DNA of 64,000 bases from Pegea sp. RAD2-039 (taxonomy: Eukaryota > Chordata > Thaliacea > Salpida > Salpidae). The DNA is taken from the NCBI GenBank assembly GCA_034620365.1, contig JAQGEQ010000326.1, positions 389,659 to 453,658 on the forward strand, written 5' to 3'. Positions 11,816 through 27,110 of this stretch are shown here, in pieces (within the stretch, counting starts at the first letter, position 1; each line of letters begins with the position of its first letter). The notes under the pieces were generated by a model. That model had not been told where the DNA came from. It saw nothing but the letters and a program-made list of their open reading frames with translations, and searched no databases. The position numbers were made by a program, and so were the translations under genes.

Positions 11816-12868
11816 AAGGTTTGCTTTGATAATTAGAGTTCCATTTAAATTAGCAACTTAATGGTTGGTTCGATAATTAGAATTACCAAGAGCTGAAATG
11901 GATCTACAGTTATATATCTAGCGTAGAAGTAGTAAACCCAATAGTTTAAAACACTCTAGCAACTTGCTTACAAGAATATTAATCGTAAAGTTTAAAAATG
12001 ATGGAGTAGTAACCGATAAGAAAATATTAGTTTTTCTGCCGTTCCTCCGAGGTTACAAAATTATAAAGTAATTTAAACTATTTAAAAAACTCAATCTGTT
12101 AATTTTGATCTAACTATTTGGGTAAGAAACAATCAAGTGCTATAGAAGATGATTTATTTATGATGATGTAATTGTCGATAATATGAAATGTTAAAAAACT
12201 TCTTTTTCTAAATTTATAGTATGAAGAGGATAACAACATTTATTGTTTTTATCTCCAACAAGCATTTTAAGAAAGGAAATAGATTTTAAGATTTCAAAAA
12301 TTAGTTTTCTCGTAAAAATTGCAATAATTACTAAAAACTGTAGTTTTACTTTCATAATAAAAACAAAACACAAAAATAATCAGTTATGTAAACATATAAG
12401 GATTTAACGAATCTTTTGATGGTAACTAAAAAGTAACCGTGATTTCAATTGCCTTTGTCAACTATAAAAATTTAATTACTTTCAAAAACTTGTTGAAATA
12501 TAATAGAAGATGTTATCAAATACATAAAATACAAACTTTGAAAATTAAGGAATACAAGCAAATTTTTTAATAGTTTATAAAAACGATTTACGAAAATAAC
12601 AACATAAGAATACTAACTTTAGTTTAAAGTAAAAAATTAAATGAATAACCTTTATGATTTATTGCAGATTTACACACTATTTCAATAATAGAGCAATCAT
12701 TAAAATAGTTAATTAAAGCATAAATTGCAACAACCTGCCAAACAAAAAATCATTATTTGGTTTCCTTTAAACTCCAAGATCTTTATATAGTTAAGTTACT
12801 CATCAGTTTAAACACATTTTCATTTATCCATACTTGAATTGTGAGTAAACGTTTACTGCAAGATGATT
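11816..12868. repeat. 3'-flank block of the 31-finger ZNF locus
   Basis: Collinear with 4620-5650, 50570-51500 and 59810-60845, and inverted at 35415-36480. It includes an open version of the small hydrophobic frame at 12191-12355 (minus strand). No other gene is seen. Confidence 0.75.
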
Positions 12869-15761
<2,893 letters not shown>

Positions 15762-18409
15762 TTTCAAGTTAATAGGCTGAAGAAAAAAAAACGTTTTTTA
15801 TTTAAAAATATGTATATAAAATAATTTTAGTATTAAATGATATAATATTTTTATATGATATATAAAGTTTGTTTACTAATGAAAACAGTCAAGTTTAGAT
15901 CAAGTTTAGTAAAAGTCTTAACCATAAATCGTTGATGTTCTATATACATATTTTTATTTAAAACGAATTTGAATAACAGTTTTTTGTAAACTTTTGCAAG
16001 TATTTTCACAAATTGTTGTTTATAGTTCTATAAGTTCTAATAAGTAAATAGAAAAAAATTCTTCTATAGAAAAGGAAATTTTTTTTTTACATATAGAAGT
16101 TACGAGGGCAAAACACGTTTGCTTGTGAAAATGATAACATGAGTTCAGAAACTAAAAATAAAAAAGTATGTAATTAATGTAAGATTTAACAGTGTTTAAA
16201 ATAGATCAACAAGATGTTAAACCTTAATTTTACAGATTTTAATCTGCAGTTATTTATCTCATATTCAAGTGTAAAGTCCTCAATAGGATTAATTTGTATG
16301 ATGTTACATTAATAGTGAGCAACGATTAATCAAAAAATAAATCACACTATTTCTAGTTATTTTAATTACAAAAATAATTAGTTATATTTATATATATATT
16401 ATATTTTAGTTATAGTTAGAGAATATTCTAATCAAAAGTCAAGACTTATTATTGACTTATTGAATATACATTAGATTTAATTTAGAAACGATAAGCTCAA
16501 CCTCAAAAAATACATATTTAAATATCATGGAAATGTATACTGAATTTATAACTTACAAGCCAACATAAACAAACAGAAACTGACTTAAAGTCTAATATTT
16601 TGACAATTATAAACATTTACTAATCATTTTTATTTTAAAAAGTTTGAAAATTTAATGTATAAACGGAATACCAGCAAAAACTTAACAAAAATCAATACTA
16701 GCAATTGTCTTCTAAAATTAAGCAAGCTACATAAGTTTACAAAACATCAAAAATCATTCATGATCATCTAACAACAATCATTTTTCTATTGGCATTAAGT
16801 TTACGCGCAACTAAAAGAGGCAAAAGAGACCAACAAAACCTTATAATTAAACATAATCATAAAATAAATTCTAAAAATATATATAAATATACAAATGACG
16901 TTACCAAACATAATAACTTTTGGTCAAAGTCTTCTTAAGAACATATATATATATGTTTGATTTATAAAAGTGATTTATTAATCTTCAAAATAGTTTGGAG
17001 AAATTATAATTTTGAAAGTGATGTTAGAAACAAAACAATCTTTGTATGCAAATTCTGATGAAAATATCAAAGTTATAGAAGCTTTTACTATTATGATTTT
17101 GTTGAATGTTGATTATTATTTTAATGATTTTTCTGCTTTGTTCTCAATATTTTAGTACTTTTAAATTTTTTATTATTATAAAGTAACTGCAAAATCCAAC
17201 TTCGAAAGAATATTTTTTCATTCACTTTGTTTTATTTTTAATATTTTATATTTTAAAGTTACAAACAACGAATAAATTTCAAGAAACACTTATAAATATT
17301 ATTCATTTCAATTTTTTTTACAACCTCTGAAAGACTATTCTAAAAGGTATTATTATTTGTGGATGAGTTTGTGGGTATGTATGACTGAATACAGTAATTA
17401 AGTACTAGAAAAACTTTTTTTCGCAAAAAATAATATTAATGCGATATAACAATTTTGTACCATCTACAAAGCAATGATTTATTGAAGTTTTAACATAGAA
17501 TTTCAAAAGGACAGTAAGAGGTACATTTTAATTCACAAAGCTATAAACAATAAGTGGAAAAGTAGTGTTGTTATTGTTAGTAGTGATAGTAGAATATTTT
17601 ACCATTTACGTAAGTGTTTCATCCCCTATTACTCTGTATAGATAGTTCATTCTGTAGTTGACAGTGGTTTTTTGGTAGTGTTTTGTTAGTTATCTTCGCT
17701 ATTAGTTTCCTTTTACCAATTCAATAAAGCTAAAGATGAAAGTTTTCAGATATGGAGTTTTAATATCAGATTTTCAAAACTGTTCAAAATAATAGTCTTA
17801 GCTAAATGCTCTTGGCTGTCAAATTATTAGAATTGAATTAAATTTTTTTAGTTTATATTGCCCTATCTGTATGTACCTACAACTTTTATATATATTAATG
17901 GTAAATAAATTGTTAATTTTCTTTAGTTGAGTTTTTTTTAACTTTCTTCTGTATTTTATTTTGTTTTTAAAGTTTCAGTTTTCATTTCCATTTATTTTCT
18001 GCATTTTAAGTAAATCAAAATCAACACTTAAATTTGAATTTCATGAGTATATTGAAAATATTGAGTTAATTATATTTATCATTAAGACTTAATCACTGAT
18101 ATTTTTTAAAAGTTTAAAATGTTAAAAGAACCTTTTGTTTTTACAAAGTTAATTTTAAATACTATTATGTATGTGAAACATGATAAATTTATGTTTTAGC
18201 CTTCCAGAAAATTTTTGTTTAAGTGTGAATGGTTTACTGTTACAATTGGTTTACAAACTATATCACATGAAATAAATTAATAAGGAATATAACTCTGTAA
18301 GAAAATCTTTAAATTAACTATTTATTGTTTCATTATTATTTTTTTAAATTTGTAATAGATGTTTTAATAACAACAATTTTTTCTTTAAATTTAGAATATT
18401 AAGTAAATA
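15762..18409. repeat. Divergent intergenic block between two ZNF loci
   Basis: This is the shared upstream region of the minus-strand A locus (start 15761) and the plus-strand B locus (start 18410), which stand head to head. It is collinear with 23976-27110. It contains the conserved 5' element near 16085-16150, the GACGTTACC/TA-microsatellite unit near 16890-17010, and the repeat near 17520-17720 that is inverted at 42580-42800. No other gene is seen. Confidence 0.7.
16085..16150 (-). promoter_or_regulatory. Conserved 5' element of ZNF genes, copy at the 31-finger locus
   Basis: In gene sense the core reads CACAAGCAAACGTGTTTTGC, then CCTCGTAACT. It lies some 330-390 bases before the ATG, as in the other A genes, and a recognisable version also precedes subfamily B. 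Confidence 0.45.
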
Positions 18410-18850
18410 ATGAATTTGATGAACGACAAAATACTAGACCGAAAAAGAAACCTTTCATTGGATGATAGTAAGAACAATTTTACAAAGAAAACTACAGAAG
18501 AGACAAAATTCCAAAACTCGTTTAGTGGAACTAATAGCAACTATGAAATACACGTTGATCAAACTAGTTTAAACAGTATAAAAGGAGATACACCAAGTAC
18601 GAGTTACTCTTATGAAGAAATAACTAAGGTTGCAAAAGAAAAAAAAGAAAAAGGTACCTGACTTGAAAACAATAATATGACTTTAAAAAACAAGAATGAA
18701 TATTTGGTTTGCAAAAAATATTTTAAATACAAATCTAAGCTTATCATTCACGAAAGAACTCATATTGGTGAGAAACCTTATGAATGTACTGTTTGTAGAA
18801 GAAAGTTTATTGAAAAATCTTACTTTTTAATTCATAGAAAGTCATGTTGA
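18410..18850 (+). pseudogene. Subfamily-B ZNF pseudogene with AGA-to-TGA stop
   Basis: The frame starts MNLMNDKILDRKRNLSLDD and runs 83 codons to a TGA at 18659-18661. The sister gene at 41022-41492 has AGA (GTRLEN) at that codon, so this is a single-base nonsense change. The same frame continues to 18850 with a first finger whose leading cysteine is lost (EYLVC), a normal HERTH linker, and a second finger ECTVCRRKFIEKSYFLIH. A further decayed finger follows in another frame (PYKCNSCERVF) after an in-frame TAG. A TTTAAATTTAG acceptor precedes the ATG at 18393-18394. It is head to head with the 31-finger locus. Confidence 0.8.
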
Positions 18851-19265
18851 TGGGTAGCCATATAAATGTAATTCTTGTGAAAGAGTTTTTACTCAATTCA
18901 AATTGCTTACGCCATGAAAGATTCTGCAAATGTAAAAAAGAATCTGTTTATCTGCAAATGTAAAATCTTTTGGAAAATCCGTATTTTATGTCGCTATTGT
19001 GCTTTATTAATTGAATAAGTTTATTAATTTAAGTTTACTATGTTGCATTGTCGCTATCGTGTTTAAAATATGAAGAAGTGATTGTGTTAAGATCTAAAGT
19101 TTTAAAAATTAAATAAATAGTTTATTTACTTATTAAAACTATTTGGTTTTCATTGTCAAATTTTAAAGTTTGATACAATCTATTTTGTTAAACTATTTTT
19201 TTTCTTACAATAAGCTACGTAAAACTTAAATTCTTACTTAATAAATGCTGTGCAAACTGATGGTG
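18851..19265 (+). other. Decayed terminal finger and 3' untranslated region of the B locus
   Basis: It contains the remnant PYKCNSC finger and an AATAAA signal near 19250. It is the source type of the retroposed insert at 2007-2414, with which it is almost identical over 18918-19150. The same region occurs at 27180-27360 and 45040-45360 (plus), and inverted at 40880-41030. Confidence 0.65.
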
Positions 19266-20479
19266 ATTTTTAATATTTGGTTAAAAATGGATTGAAAATG
19301 TTTAAATATTTAGTTTTAAATCTAACAATTAATCAGACCACATGTAGTCCATAATCTTCTACTGCTAAATTGTGATGAAATGTATTTCTAATAAGTTTGT
19401 TAATAAAAATCCTTGATAAGTTTGAATAATAAGTAACAAAACTTTACAAAAATAAATTGGTCGATTACTTTTAGGTAGAACCAAGAGATTTGATAAGCGC
19501 AAGTTTTTTCACACTATTTTTTAAGGTGTTTTCAAATTATTTTACAAAAACTTTTGTAAAAATAATAAAGGGAAAAATTTCAAAACAAAAAATGATAGGA
19601 AATTCTGGAGGTACATTTCGAGAAAAAAAACGTTGAAATATCAAAACTTAAATTAGTAATTCAAATTTGAAGTAAATATTTTTTGTTTAATTGATTTAAA
19701 CCTAAATATACAAACTCAAATTGAAAACTTGATACTACGATGAAAAGTTGTTTAAAAATTATGTTTTCGAATGGTGTCATCCTGGAAATATTTTGTTTTT
19801 TTGTTGGTATTACCAACTTTACATATTTTAATTTATCTTTCATTATTTACAATTAGTTATATTTAACATTATTTGTTGTGCTTAGTATGATCATTGAAAT
19901 AATTCAACTTCTTTCGCTTGTTTCAAATTCTTTATTCTAAAACAAATGTTATTTAATAATAAATAAATCTAAATGTTATTTAATTTTCTCATAAAAATTG
20001 CAATAATTACTAAAAACTGTAGTTTTACTTTCATAATAAAAAAAAAACACAAAAATAATCAGTTATGCAAACATATAAGGATTTAACAAAACTTTATAGG
20101 GTAACTAAAAAGTAACCACAATTTCGATTGCCTTTATCAACTAAAAAAATATAATTACTTTCAAAAACTTGTCGAAAAATAATAGAAGATTTTAACAAAT
20201 ACTTAATATACAAGCTTTGAAAATTAAGGAATACAAATAATTTTGTAATAGTTTACATAAAAGATGTACGAAAATTACAACATAAAAATACCACCTTTAT
20301 TTTAAAGTAAAAAATTAAATGTAAAACCATTATTATTTAATGTAGACCTACACTACTTCAATAATAGAGCAATCATTAAAATAATCTATAAAAAGCATAA
20401 ATTGCAACAACCTGCCAAACAAAAAATTATTATTTTGTTTCCTTTAAACTCAAAGATGTTTATATAGTTATGTTACTTT
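19266..20479. repeat. Dispersed repeat, then a truncated 3'-flank block
   Basis: Positions 19266-19980 match 45360-46080, including a repeat core with GGAAATTCTGGAGGTACATT and a 180-base unit seen also at 1060-1260, 4280-4460 and 56670-56850, and inverted at 21330-21520 and 36620-36810. At about 19985 this jumps into a 3'-flank block matching 12305-12830. A frame at 19661-19843 (minus) belongs to the repeat and is not supported as a gene. Confidence 0.65.
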
Positions 20480-20658
20480 TTAGTTTAAACAAATTTTCAT
20501 CTTTCCATACTTGAATTTGTGAATGACAAGCTTAGATTCGGATGTAAAATGTTTGTTACAAACTAAACATTCATTTTTGTTTTTGATGGAAGTCATATTG
20601 TTATTTTCAATTCTGGTATCTTTTTCTTGGTCTGCTTTTGCAGCCTTGGTAAATTCAA
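20480..20658 (-). pseudogene. Subfamily-B remnant fused to a subfamily-A 3' untranslated region
   Basis: The minus strand reads EFTKAAKADQEKDTR, then [20 protein letters not shown]. This is the late N-terminal region and most of the first finger of subfamily B. It runs straight into the 3' untranslated sequence of an A-type gene (HKFKYGKMK then stop). The junction shares TCACAA with both parents, suggesting a microhomology deletion that removed the whole remaining array. The front is also cut off, near 20658, next to a retrotransposon fragment. It is not expected to make a functional protein. Confidence 0.7.
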
Positions 20659-20671
20659 CGAAACACCACAT

Positions 20672-21105
20672 TTGCCCAAAAACTTAACGAATTTTCAACA
20701 TTTAAGAAATCTCTTATACAAACAAACTAAAACAGAACCTTCTATCAAATCTCTGTACAAAGATCTTTGTTTAGTTTACAAGAAATCTACTTCTAATTTC
20801 TAATTGGGAAGAGAAAGTGCAGTTTTATCTTCACCTTGCAAGAAAACGTTTTTTGGTTTCATAAATCGCAAGCTTAAGGCGAGATCTCAAATACCTCCTC
20901 TAATTGATAAAAGCGACCAGCTTGTGATGGAACCAGAAAATAAATCTGAGTTGCTAAATAACCAATTTAATAGCATTTTTATAGCCAATGAAGGCAATAC
21001 TCCTTCTCTCTCCTACTCCCACATTCTTACAAATGTCTCTGAGATGTTAGATCTTGACATCACAGTCAATATGGTATCTAAGGCAATTTATCCTTTAGAA
21101 TTTTC
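20672..21105 (+). mobile_element. Non-LTR retrotransposon ORF2 fragment (endonuclease-RT linker)
   Basis: One frame reads CKKTFFGFINRKLKARSQIP, then PLIDKSDQLVMEPENKSELL and NNQFNSIFIANEGNTPSLS up to VNMVSKAIYPLEF, broken once by TAA at 20801-20803. This is the characteristic stretch ahead of the reverse-transcriptase core in jockey/CR1-like LINEs (FY..I...K....I..L, then K...LN..F.S.F). The RT core itself is missing. It is the best-preserved of several fragments of one lineage here. Confidence 0.75.
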
Positions 21106-22670
21106 GGAGATCCTAATTCTCAAAACAAAGATTAATTTATCAGTTTATTATTTTATAATTTATACGTCAGATTTTTTGCTAATCCTGTATTGATCATTTT
21201 GAGCGCTTGAAAACTTTCGAACATCCTAATTCTTGGACCAAAGATTAAAGAGTTAAATCGATTCATTGATCATACTAAGTAGTACTGATTGTAAAGAATA
21301 AATAATAAAAACAAGTATTTAAAGTTACTAATACCAACAAGAAACCCAAAATGACTCCAGGATGACACCATTCGAAATAGTAATTTTTAAACAATTTTTC
21401 ATCGTAGTATCAAGTTTTCAATTTGAGTTTGTATATTTAGGTTTAAATCATTTAAACAAAAATATTTACTTCAAATTTGAATTACTAATTTAAGTTTTTA
21501 AATTTCAAAGTTGTTTTTTCTGAATACACCTCCAGAGTTTCCAATCATTTTCTTAAATATATTTGTTTTTTTTTAAATTATTTGAAAAATGCTTCGCAAA
21601 ATATTGAAAAAAATTGTGAAAAAACGTTACAAAAACGTTAAAAAATTGCTACTAAATTTGTAATAATATATATGATTATTCTTTGCAGTTAAAATGTTAA
21701 TTATTATATACATAATTTATAATGTTTATTATAAACATTATGATTTTTGGCTAAGATATCGTGTGGATAGATGTGTTAAATCAACTTTTCGTTTATCTAA
21801 TAAAATTTCCAGTTTTATAATATTGTAAACAATAAACTGAATTATTTCTTAAACACTTTTTTTTATGAATTAAGTAATAAGAAAATTATTTCAATTTTTC
21901 ATCAACTTAATCTTTTAAATTTAGACGTTTATTACCCAAATGGTTAAAACTAACTTAAGTGCTATAGCAGAAGGGATTAATTATGATGCAATATGATTTA
22001 TTAAAAAGTATTTATTTCTAAAATGAAATGATAAACAAAATAGCATTGGGTTTGAAAAAAAAGACTTTATGAGTTTGAAAAACATTATTTTCTTGAAATT
22101 ATTTTGAGTATTTACTAAAAACTGAAGTTTCAACTAAAAAATAAAAACAGATTGTAAAAAGTAATAAGTTGCAGAAATTTAAAAAGTTTTAAACGGATTT
22201 CTAAACAAAAACTAAAATCTATGTGCAGTTTGCACAGCATTGATTAACTAAGAAATTAAAATCTAAATACAGAAGCTTTTTGATAATAAATAAAGGACAT
22301 TAAAAAACTTGTGGGTTTAAAAAAAGTTGGAATAAAAACGAAATAAGATATAGTTCGTTTACAAATAAAAAATACAAATCGCCGATCACAAACAGTAAAA
22401 AATAACTTTTCAAATCAGCATCATTTACTGTAACATACACCATTTGATCAATAAAACAAATATTAATTAAATAAAAACAACTCAAACTGAAAAAATAATT
22501 TTAAAAATTATATTTTTAATCCCTTTGATTTTCACAAAGCTATTTATTTCTTCTTATAAATTGCGAGTAAACTTTGACAAGCAAAATGATCTCACTTTTT
22601 CTGAGAAACATGCATCATTTCATGGCGTAATCGACTTGAATTTAAACTAAATTTTTTTTCACAAAAAAAT
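21106..22670. repeat. Inverted copy of the alternative A-gene 3' flank
   Basis: From about 21240 this matches the reverse complement of 55140-56900 and 31570-32700. It includes an 11-base-arm palindrome at 21719-21741 that is also present at 56426-56448. It is the downstream flank of the minus-strand gene at 22677. Positions 21106-21240 hold a short piece of the other flank type. No gene is seen. Confidence 0.65.
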
Positions 22671-22676
22671 ATATTC
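22600..22676 (-). pseudogene. Vestigial finger after the stop of the 12-finger gene
   Basis: After TAG (in place of TAT in PYEC), bases still align with a finger: a remnant of the cysteine pair with one extra T, then a degenerate SLNSSRLRHE, then the same 3' sequence (ATGCATGTTTCTCAGAAA). The same TAG and vestige follow the arrays ending at 31563 and 55133. Confidence 0.65.
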
Positions 22677-23975
22677 CTATGGTTTCTGACCGGTATGAGT
22701 CCTTTCATGAGTTACAAGAGTGGAATTTCGGGCAAATCGTCTTCCACAAACACCACATTCTAATGGCTTCTCGTCAGTATGAGTTCTTTCATGAGTTAAA
22801 AGATTGGAATTATGAGTAAATTTTTTTCCGCAAACAATGCATTCATATGGCTTCTCACCAGTATGAGTTCTTTCATGACATAGAAGACTAAACCTATGAG
22901 TAAATTTTTTTCCGCAAACAATACATTCATATGGTTTCTCACCAGTATGAGTTCTTTCATGACATAGAAGACTAGACCTCTGACTAAATTTTCTTTCACA
23001 AACAATGCATTCATATGGCTTCTCACCAGTATGAGTTCTTTCATGACATAGAAGACTAAACCTATGACTAAACTTCTTTTCACAAACAATACATTCATAT
23101 GGTTTCTCGCCAGTATGAGTCCTTTCATGAATTACAAGATTTGAATTTCGAGCAAATCGTCTTCCACAAACAGCACATTCATATGGCTTCTCACCAGTAT
23201 GAGTTCTTTCATGACATAGAAGACTAGACTTATGACTAAATTTTCTTTCACAAACAATGCATTCAAATGGCTTCTCACCAGTATGAGTTCTTTCATGACA
23301 TAACAAATGGGTTTTTTGACTAAACTTTCTTTCACAAACAATACATTCATATGGTTTCTCGCCAGTATGAGTTCTTTCATGTGCTAAAAGATTGGAATTA
23401 TAAGTAAATTTTTTTCCACAAACACTGCATTCATATGGTTTCTCACCAGTATGAGTTCTTTCATGACCTAGAAGATTAGATCTTTGACTAAATTTTCTTT
23501 CACAAACAATACATTCATATGGCTTCTCGCCAGTATGAGTTCTTTCATGAATTAAAAGACTGGAATTATTTGCAAACTTTCTTTCACAAACTATACATTC
23601 ATATGGCTTCTCACCAGTATGAGTTCTTTCATGATAAATAAGTTGAGATTTGTATTTAAATTTCTTGTTACAGTCTACGCATTCATATTTGATTGTGAAA
23701 TCAGATGATTGTTTGTTTTCTTCATTACTTTCTTTCCCTTTGAATGCTTTTGTATCGCTGTTAGTCTCTTTATAAGGGAAACTTGTAGTGGTTGGAAGTT
23801 CTTTAGTATTATGTAAACTAGTTTGATCAGCATGACTTTTATACAAGCTATATACTCCACCAGAAGTGTTTACCAAAATTTTAGTTTCTGCAGTTTTCTT
23901 ATTATAAGTTTTCTCATCATCATCTGATGACAGTTTTCTTTTTCGTGCAAAGTTGCTGCCTTGTATCAAGTTCAT
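22677..23975 (-). CDS. C2H2 zinc-finger protein, 12 fingers, subfamily A
   Basis: The ATG at 23975 gives [21 protein letters not shown]; an in-frame extension further upstream crosses the acceptor and is not believed. Residues 1-100 are the shared N-terminal region: an RKRKLS nuclear-signal-like patch, an acidic SSDDDE that suits CK2, and Lys/Asn/Ser-rich low complexity. Twelve consecutive C2H2 fingers follow, the first YECVDC, the others mostly ECIVCERKF with [10 protein letters not shown] linkers. Zinc ligands are intact in all. Helix residues vary: [48 protein letters not shown] and others. A long, regular array like this predicts sequence-specific nuclear DNA binding. It ends GQKP-TAG, with a vestigial 13th finger beyond the stop. 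It is one of three intact large members and the longest; target unknown. Confidence 0.88.
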   Translation of the reverse strand: MNLIQGSNFARKRKLSSDDDEKTYNKKTAETKILVNTSGGVYSLYKSHADQTSLHNTKELPTTTSFPYKETNSDTKAFKGKESNEENKQSSDFTIKYECVDCNKKFKYKSQLIYHERTHTGEKPYECIVCERKFANNSSLLIHERTHTGEKPYECIVCERKFSQRSNLLGHERTHTGEKPYECSVCGKKFTYNSNLLAHERTHTGEKPYECIVCERKFSQKTHLLCHERTHTGEKPFECIVCERKFSHKSSLLCHERTHTGEKPYECAVCGRRFARNSNLVIHERTHTGEKPYECIVCEKKFSHRFSLLCHERTHTGEKPYECIVCERKFSQRSSLLCHERTHTGEKPYECIVCGKKFTHRFSLLCHERTHTGEKPYECIVCGKKFTHNSNLLTHERTHTDEKPLECGVCGRRFARNSTLVTHERTHTGQKP

Positions 23976-26900
23976 TTTCAAGTTAAAAGGCTGAAGAAAA
24001 TAAAACTTTTTTAATTTTAAAATGTGCATATAAAATAATTTTAGTTTTAAGTGATATATTATTTTTATGTGATGAACAAAGTTTGTTTACTAATGATAAC
24101 AATCAAGTTTATATCATGTTTTGAAAAAGTCTTAGCCAGAAACTTATGATGTTCTTTATACATATTTTTATTAAAAACCAATTTGAAGAACAATTTTTTG
24201 TAAACTTTAGCAAGTATTTTCACAAATTGTTGCTTATATTTCAATATTTAGACAACAAAATATCCAATTCTATAATAAATAAGTAGATAAAAATTCTTCT
24301 ATAGAAAAGGCATTATTGTTTTACATATAGCAGTTACGAGGGCAACACACCTTTGCTTGTGAAAATAATAACATGAGTTCAGAAAATAAAAATTAAAAAG
24401 TATTTAATAAATGTAAGATTTAACAGTCTTTAAAATAGATCAACAAGATGTTAAACCTTAATTTTACAGATTTTAATCTGCAGTTATTTATCTCATATTC
24501 AAGTGTAAAGTCCTTAATAGAATTAACTTGTATGATGTTATATAAATATTCAGCATAGATTAATCAAAAAATATAAACAATTTCTAGTTATTTTTAATTA
24601 CAAATATACTTAGTTTAATTTTTATATTTTTATATATTTCAGTTATAGTTAAAAATATTTTAATGAAAATTCAAGAGTTGATATTGACTTATTGAATTAA
24701 TTTAAAAATGATAAGCTCAACTAGAAACAAATACATATTTATATATCAAGTTCTACTTAAAAAAAATACATATTTAAGTATCATAAAAATGTAAAGAATT
24801 TATAGCTTACAAGCCAACATAAACGAACAAAAATTAAAGTAAAGTCTAATATTTTGACAGTTATAAACATTTACTACAAATTTTTATTTTAAAAAGGTTT
24901 GTAAATTTAATGTCTAAACGCAATACCTGCAAAAACTTCAATAAAATCAAAACTAGCAATTGTTTTATAAAATTAAGCAAGCTACATAAGTTTGCTAAAC
25001 ATCAAAAATCATTCATGATCATCTAACAACAATCATTTTTCTCTATTGGCATTAAGTTTACGCGTAACTAAAATAGGCAAAAGAGAGCAAAAAAACCTTA
25101 TTATTTAAAAATAATTATGATAATATATATAACACAAAGGACGTTACCAAACATATAAACTTTTGGTCAAAGTCTTCTTAAGAATATATATATATATGTT
25201 TGATTTATAAAAGTGATTTATTAATCTTCAAAACAGTTGAGAGAAATTATAATTTTGAAAGCAATGTTAGAAACAAAACCATCTTTGCACGCAAATTCTG
25301 ATGATAATATCAAAGTTATAGAAGCTTTTACTATTATGATTTTGTTGAATGTTGATTATTATTTAAATGATTTTTCTGCTTTGTTCTCAATATTTTAGTA
25401 CTTTTCAAATTTTTATTATTATAAAGTAAAAAATACTACTTCGTAAGAATATTGTTTATTCACTTTGTATTATTTTTAATATTTTATATTTTTTAAAGTT
25501 AGAAACAACGAATAAATCTCAAGAGACACTTATAAATATTATTCATTTCAATTTTTTTTTATACAACCTCTGAAAAACTATTCTAAAAGATATTATTATT
25601 TTTGGATGATTCCGTAGTTTTGTTTGGCTGATACAGTATTTAATTGCTAGAAAAACTTGATTTCACAAAAATGAGTATTACAGTGATATACTTGCAGATA
25701 TTAATCATTTAAAGTTTTTTTTTTAAAAACCTCTGAAAAACTATTCTAAAAGGTATTATTATTTTTGGATGAGTTTGTCGGTATGTTTGATTGAATACAG
25801 TATTAATCGCTAGAAAAACCTAATATAACTTGCTTTCACAAAAAAGAATATTAAAACGATATAACAATTATGTACCACCTATAAAGCAATGATTAGATGA
25901 AGTGTTAAGATAGAATTTCAAGAAGAGCAGTAAGAGGTACATTTTGGTTCACAAAGCTACAAACAATAAGGTTGAAAAGTAGTGTTGTTATTGTTAGAAG
26001 TGACAGTAGAATATTTTACCATTTACGTAAATGTTTCATCCCCTATTACTCTATATACATAGTTCATTCTGTAGTTGACACTGGTTTGTTAGTAGTGTTT
26101 TGTTAGTTATCCTCGTTGGTAGTTTCCTTTTACAAATTGAATAAAGTTAAATATGAAAGTTTTCAGATATGGAGTTCTAATATCAGATATTCAAAACTAT
26201 TCAAATTAAAATTTCTAGCTAAAAACTCTTGGCTGTCAAATTATTAGAATTGAATTAAATTTTATTAGTTTATATTGCCTTATCTGTTATACAATTCTTA
26301 TAAATTACAGGGGTAGTAAATTATTGATTTTTTTAATTGAGCTTTTAATGTTTAACTTTGTTTTATTTTGTTTTTAAAGTTTCAATTTTATTTTCCATTT
26401 ATTTTCTGCATATTAGGTAAATCAAAATCAACACTTAAATTTGAATATATTCAGTTTATTGAAAATATTGACTCTATTTTATTTATCATTAAAACTTAAA
26501 AAAACACTTTTAATAAGTTTTTTGAATTAATTGTTGATCTCAATGTATGTTACATCATAAATATATATTTTATTGAAAAACTAACAATTAGATATTGGAT
26601 AAAACTATTTAAAATTGTTTTCTTAAAATCTTTAAAAGTAGGTTCTACTTTGTTTTCATCTGTTTGAACCGTTTCAACCTTTTTCTTTCTTGCATACATT
26701 ATAATATTTATTTGCAGCTCCTTTTAATATTTCCACAAGCAAATGATGTTTTGTTCTCATAAGTGTTACATGTAAAACAACAATGTCTTTCTAATATAAG
26801 AAGCTTTTTTGTTACAATATAAACCTCAATATTTTACTATTTCAATATTGAAATATAAGTAACAATTGTTTTTTGTTTATTGCAAAAAATTATCAAGATT

Positions 26901-27110
26901 TTGTGTTTTAAAAATTCATTTTAAATACAATCTGTTTATAAAACCTGATAAGTTTCTGTTTCAGAGTTCTAGAAAAGTTTTCTTTTAACGTGATTGATTT
27001 ACAGTTACAATTAGCATAAAAACCTTTAAATATATCACCTTAAGAAAATGAAAAAAATCATCCATCAAAATTTAATAAACTATTTATTGTTTTATTAACA
27101 TTTTATTTAA
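23976..27110. repeat. Divergent intergenic block, second copy
   Basis: Collinear with 15762-18409. It carries the conserved 5' element near 24316-24374 for the 12-finger gene and a B-type version near 26730-26785 for the plus-strand remnant. A segment near 25550-25900 (CCTCTGAAAAACTATTCTAAAAG) is repeated twice. No gene is seen. Confidence 0.7.
23990..24002 (-). promoter_or_regulatory. Splice acceptor ahead of the 12-finger ORF
   Basis: A T-rich tract ends TTCTTCAG, with the exon starting at 23990, 15 bases before the ATG. The arrangement is the same in all A loci, so a 5' untranslated exon (or a trans-spliced leader) is expected. Confidence 0.6.

Noticed and set aside
22677-24029. The extended start at 24029 (MHILKLKKFYFLQPF) for the 12-finger gene
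   Set aside because: The extra residues are encoded by the polypyrimidine tract and splice acceptor shared by all A loci; the ATG at 23975 is the conserved start.
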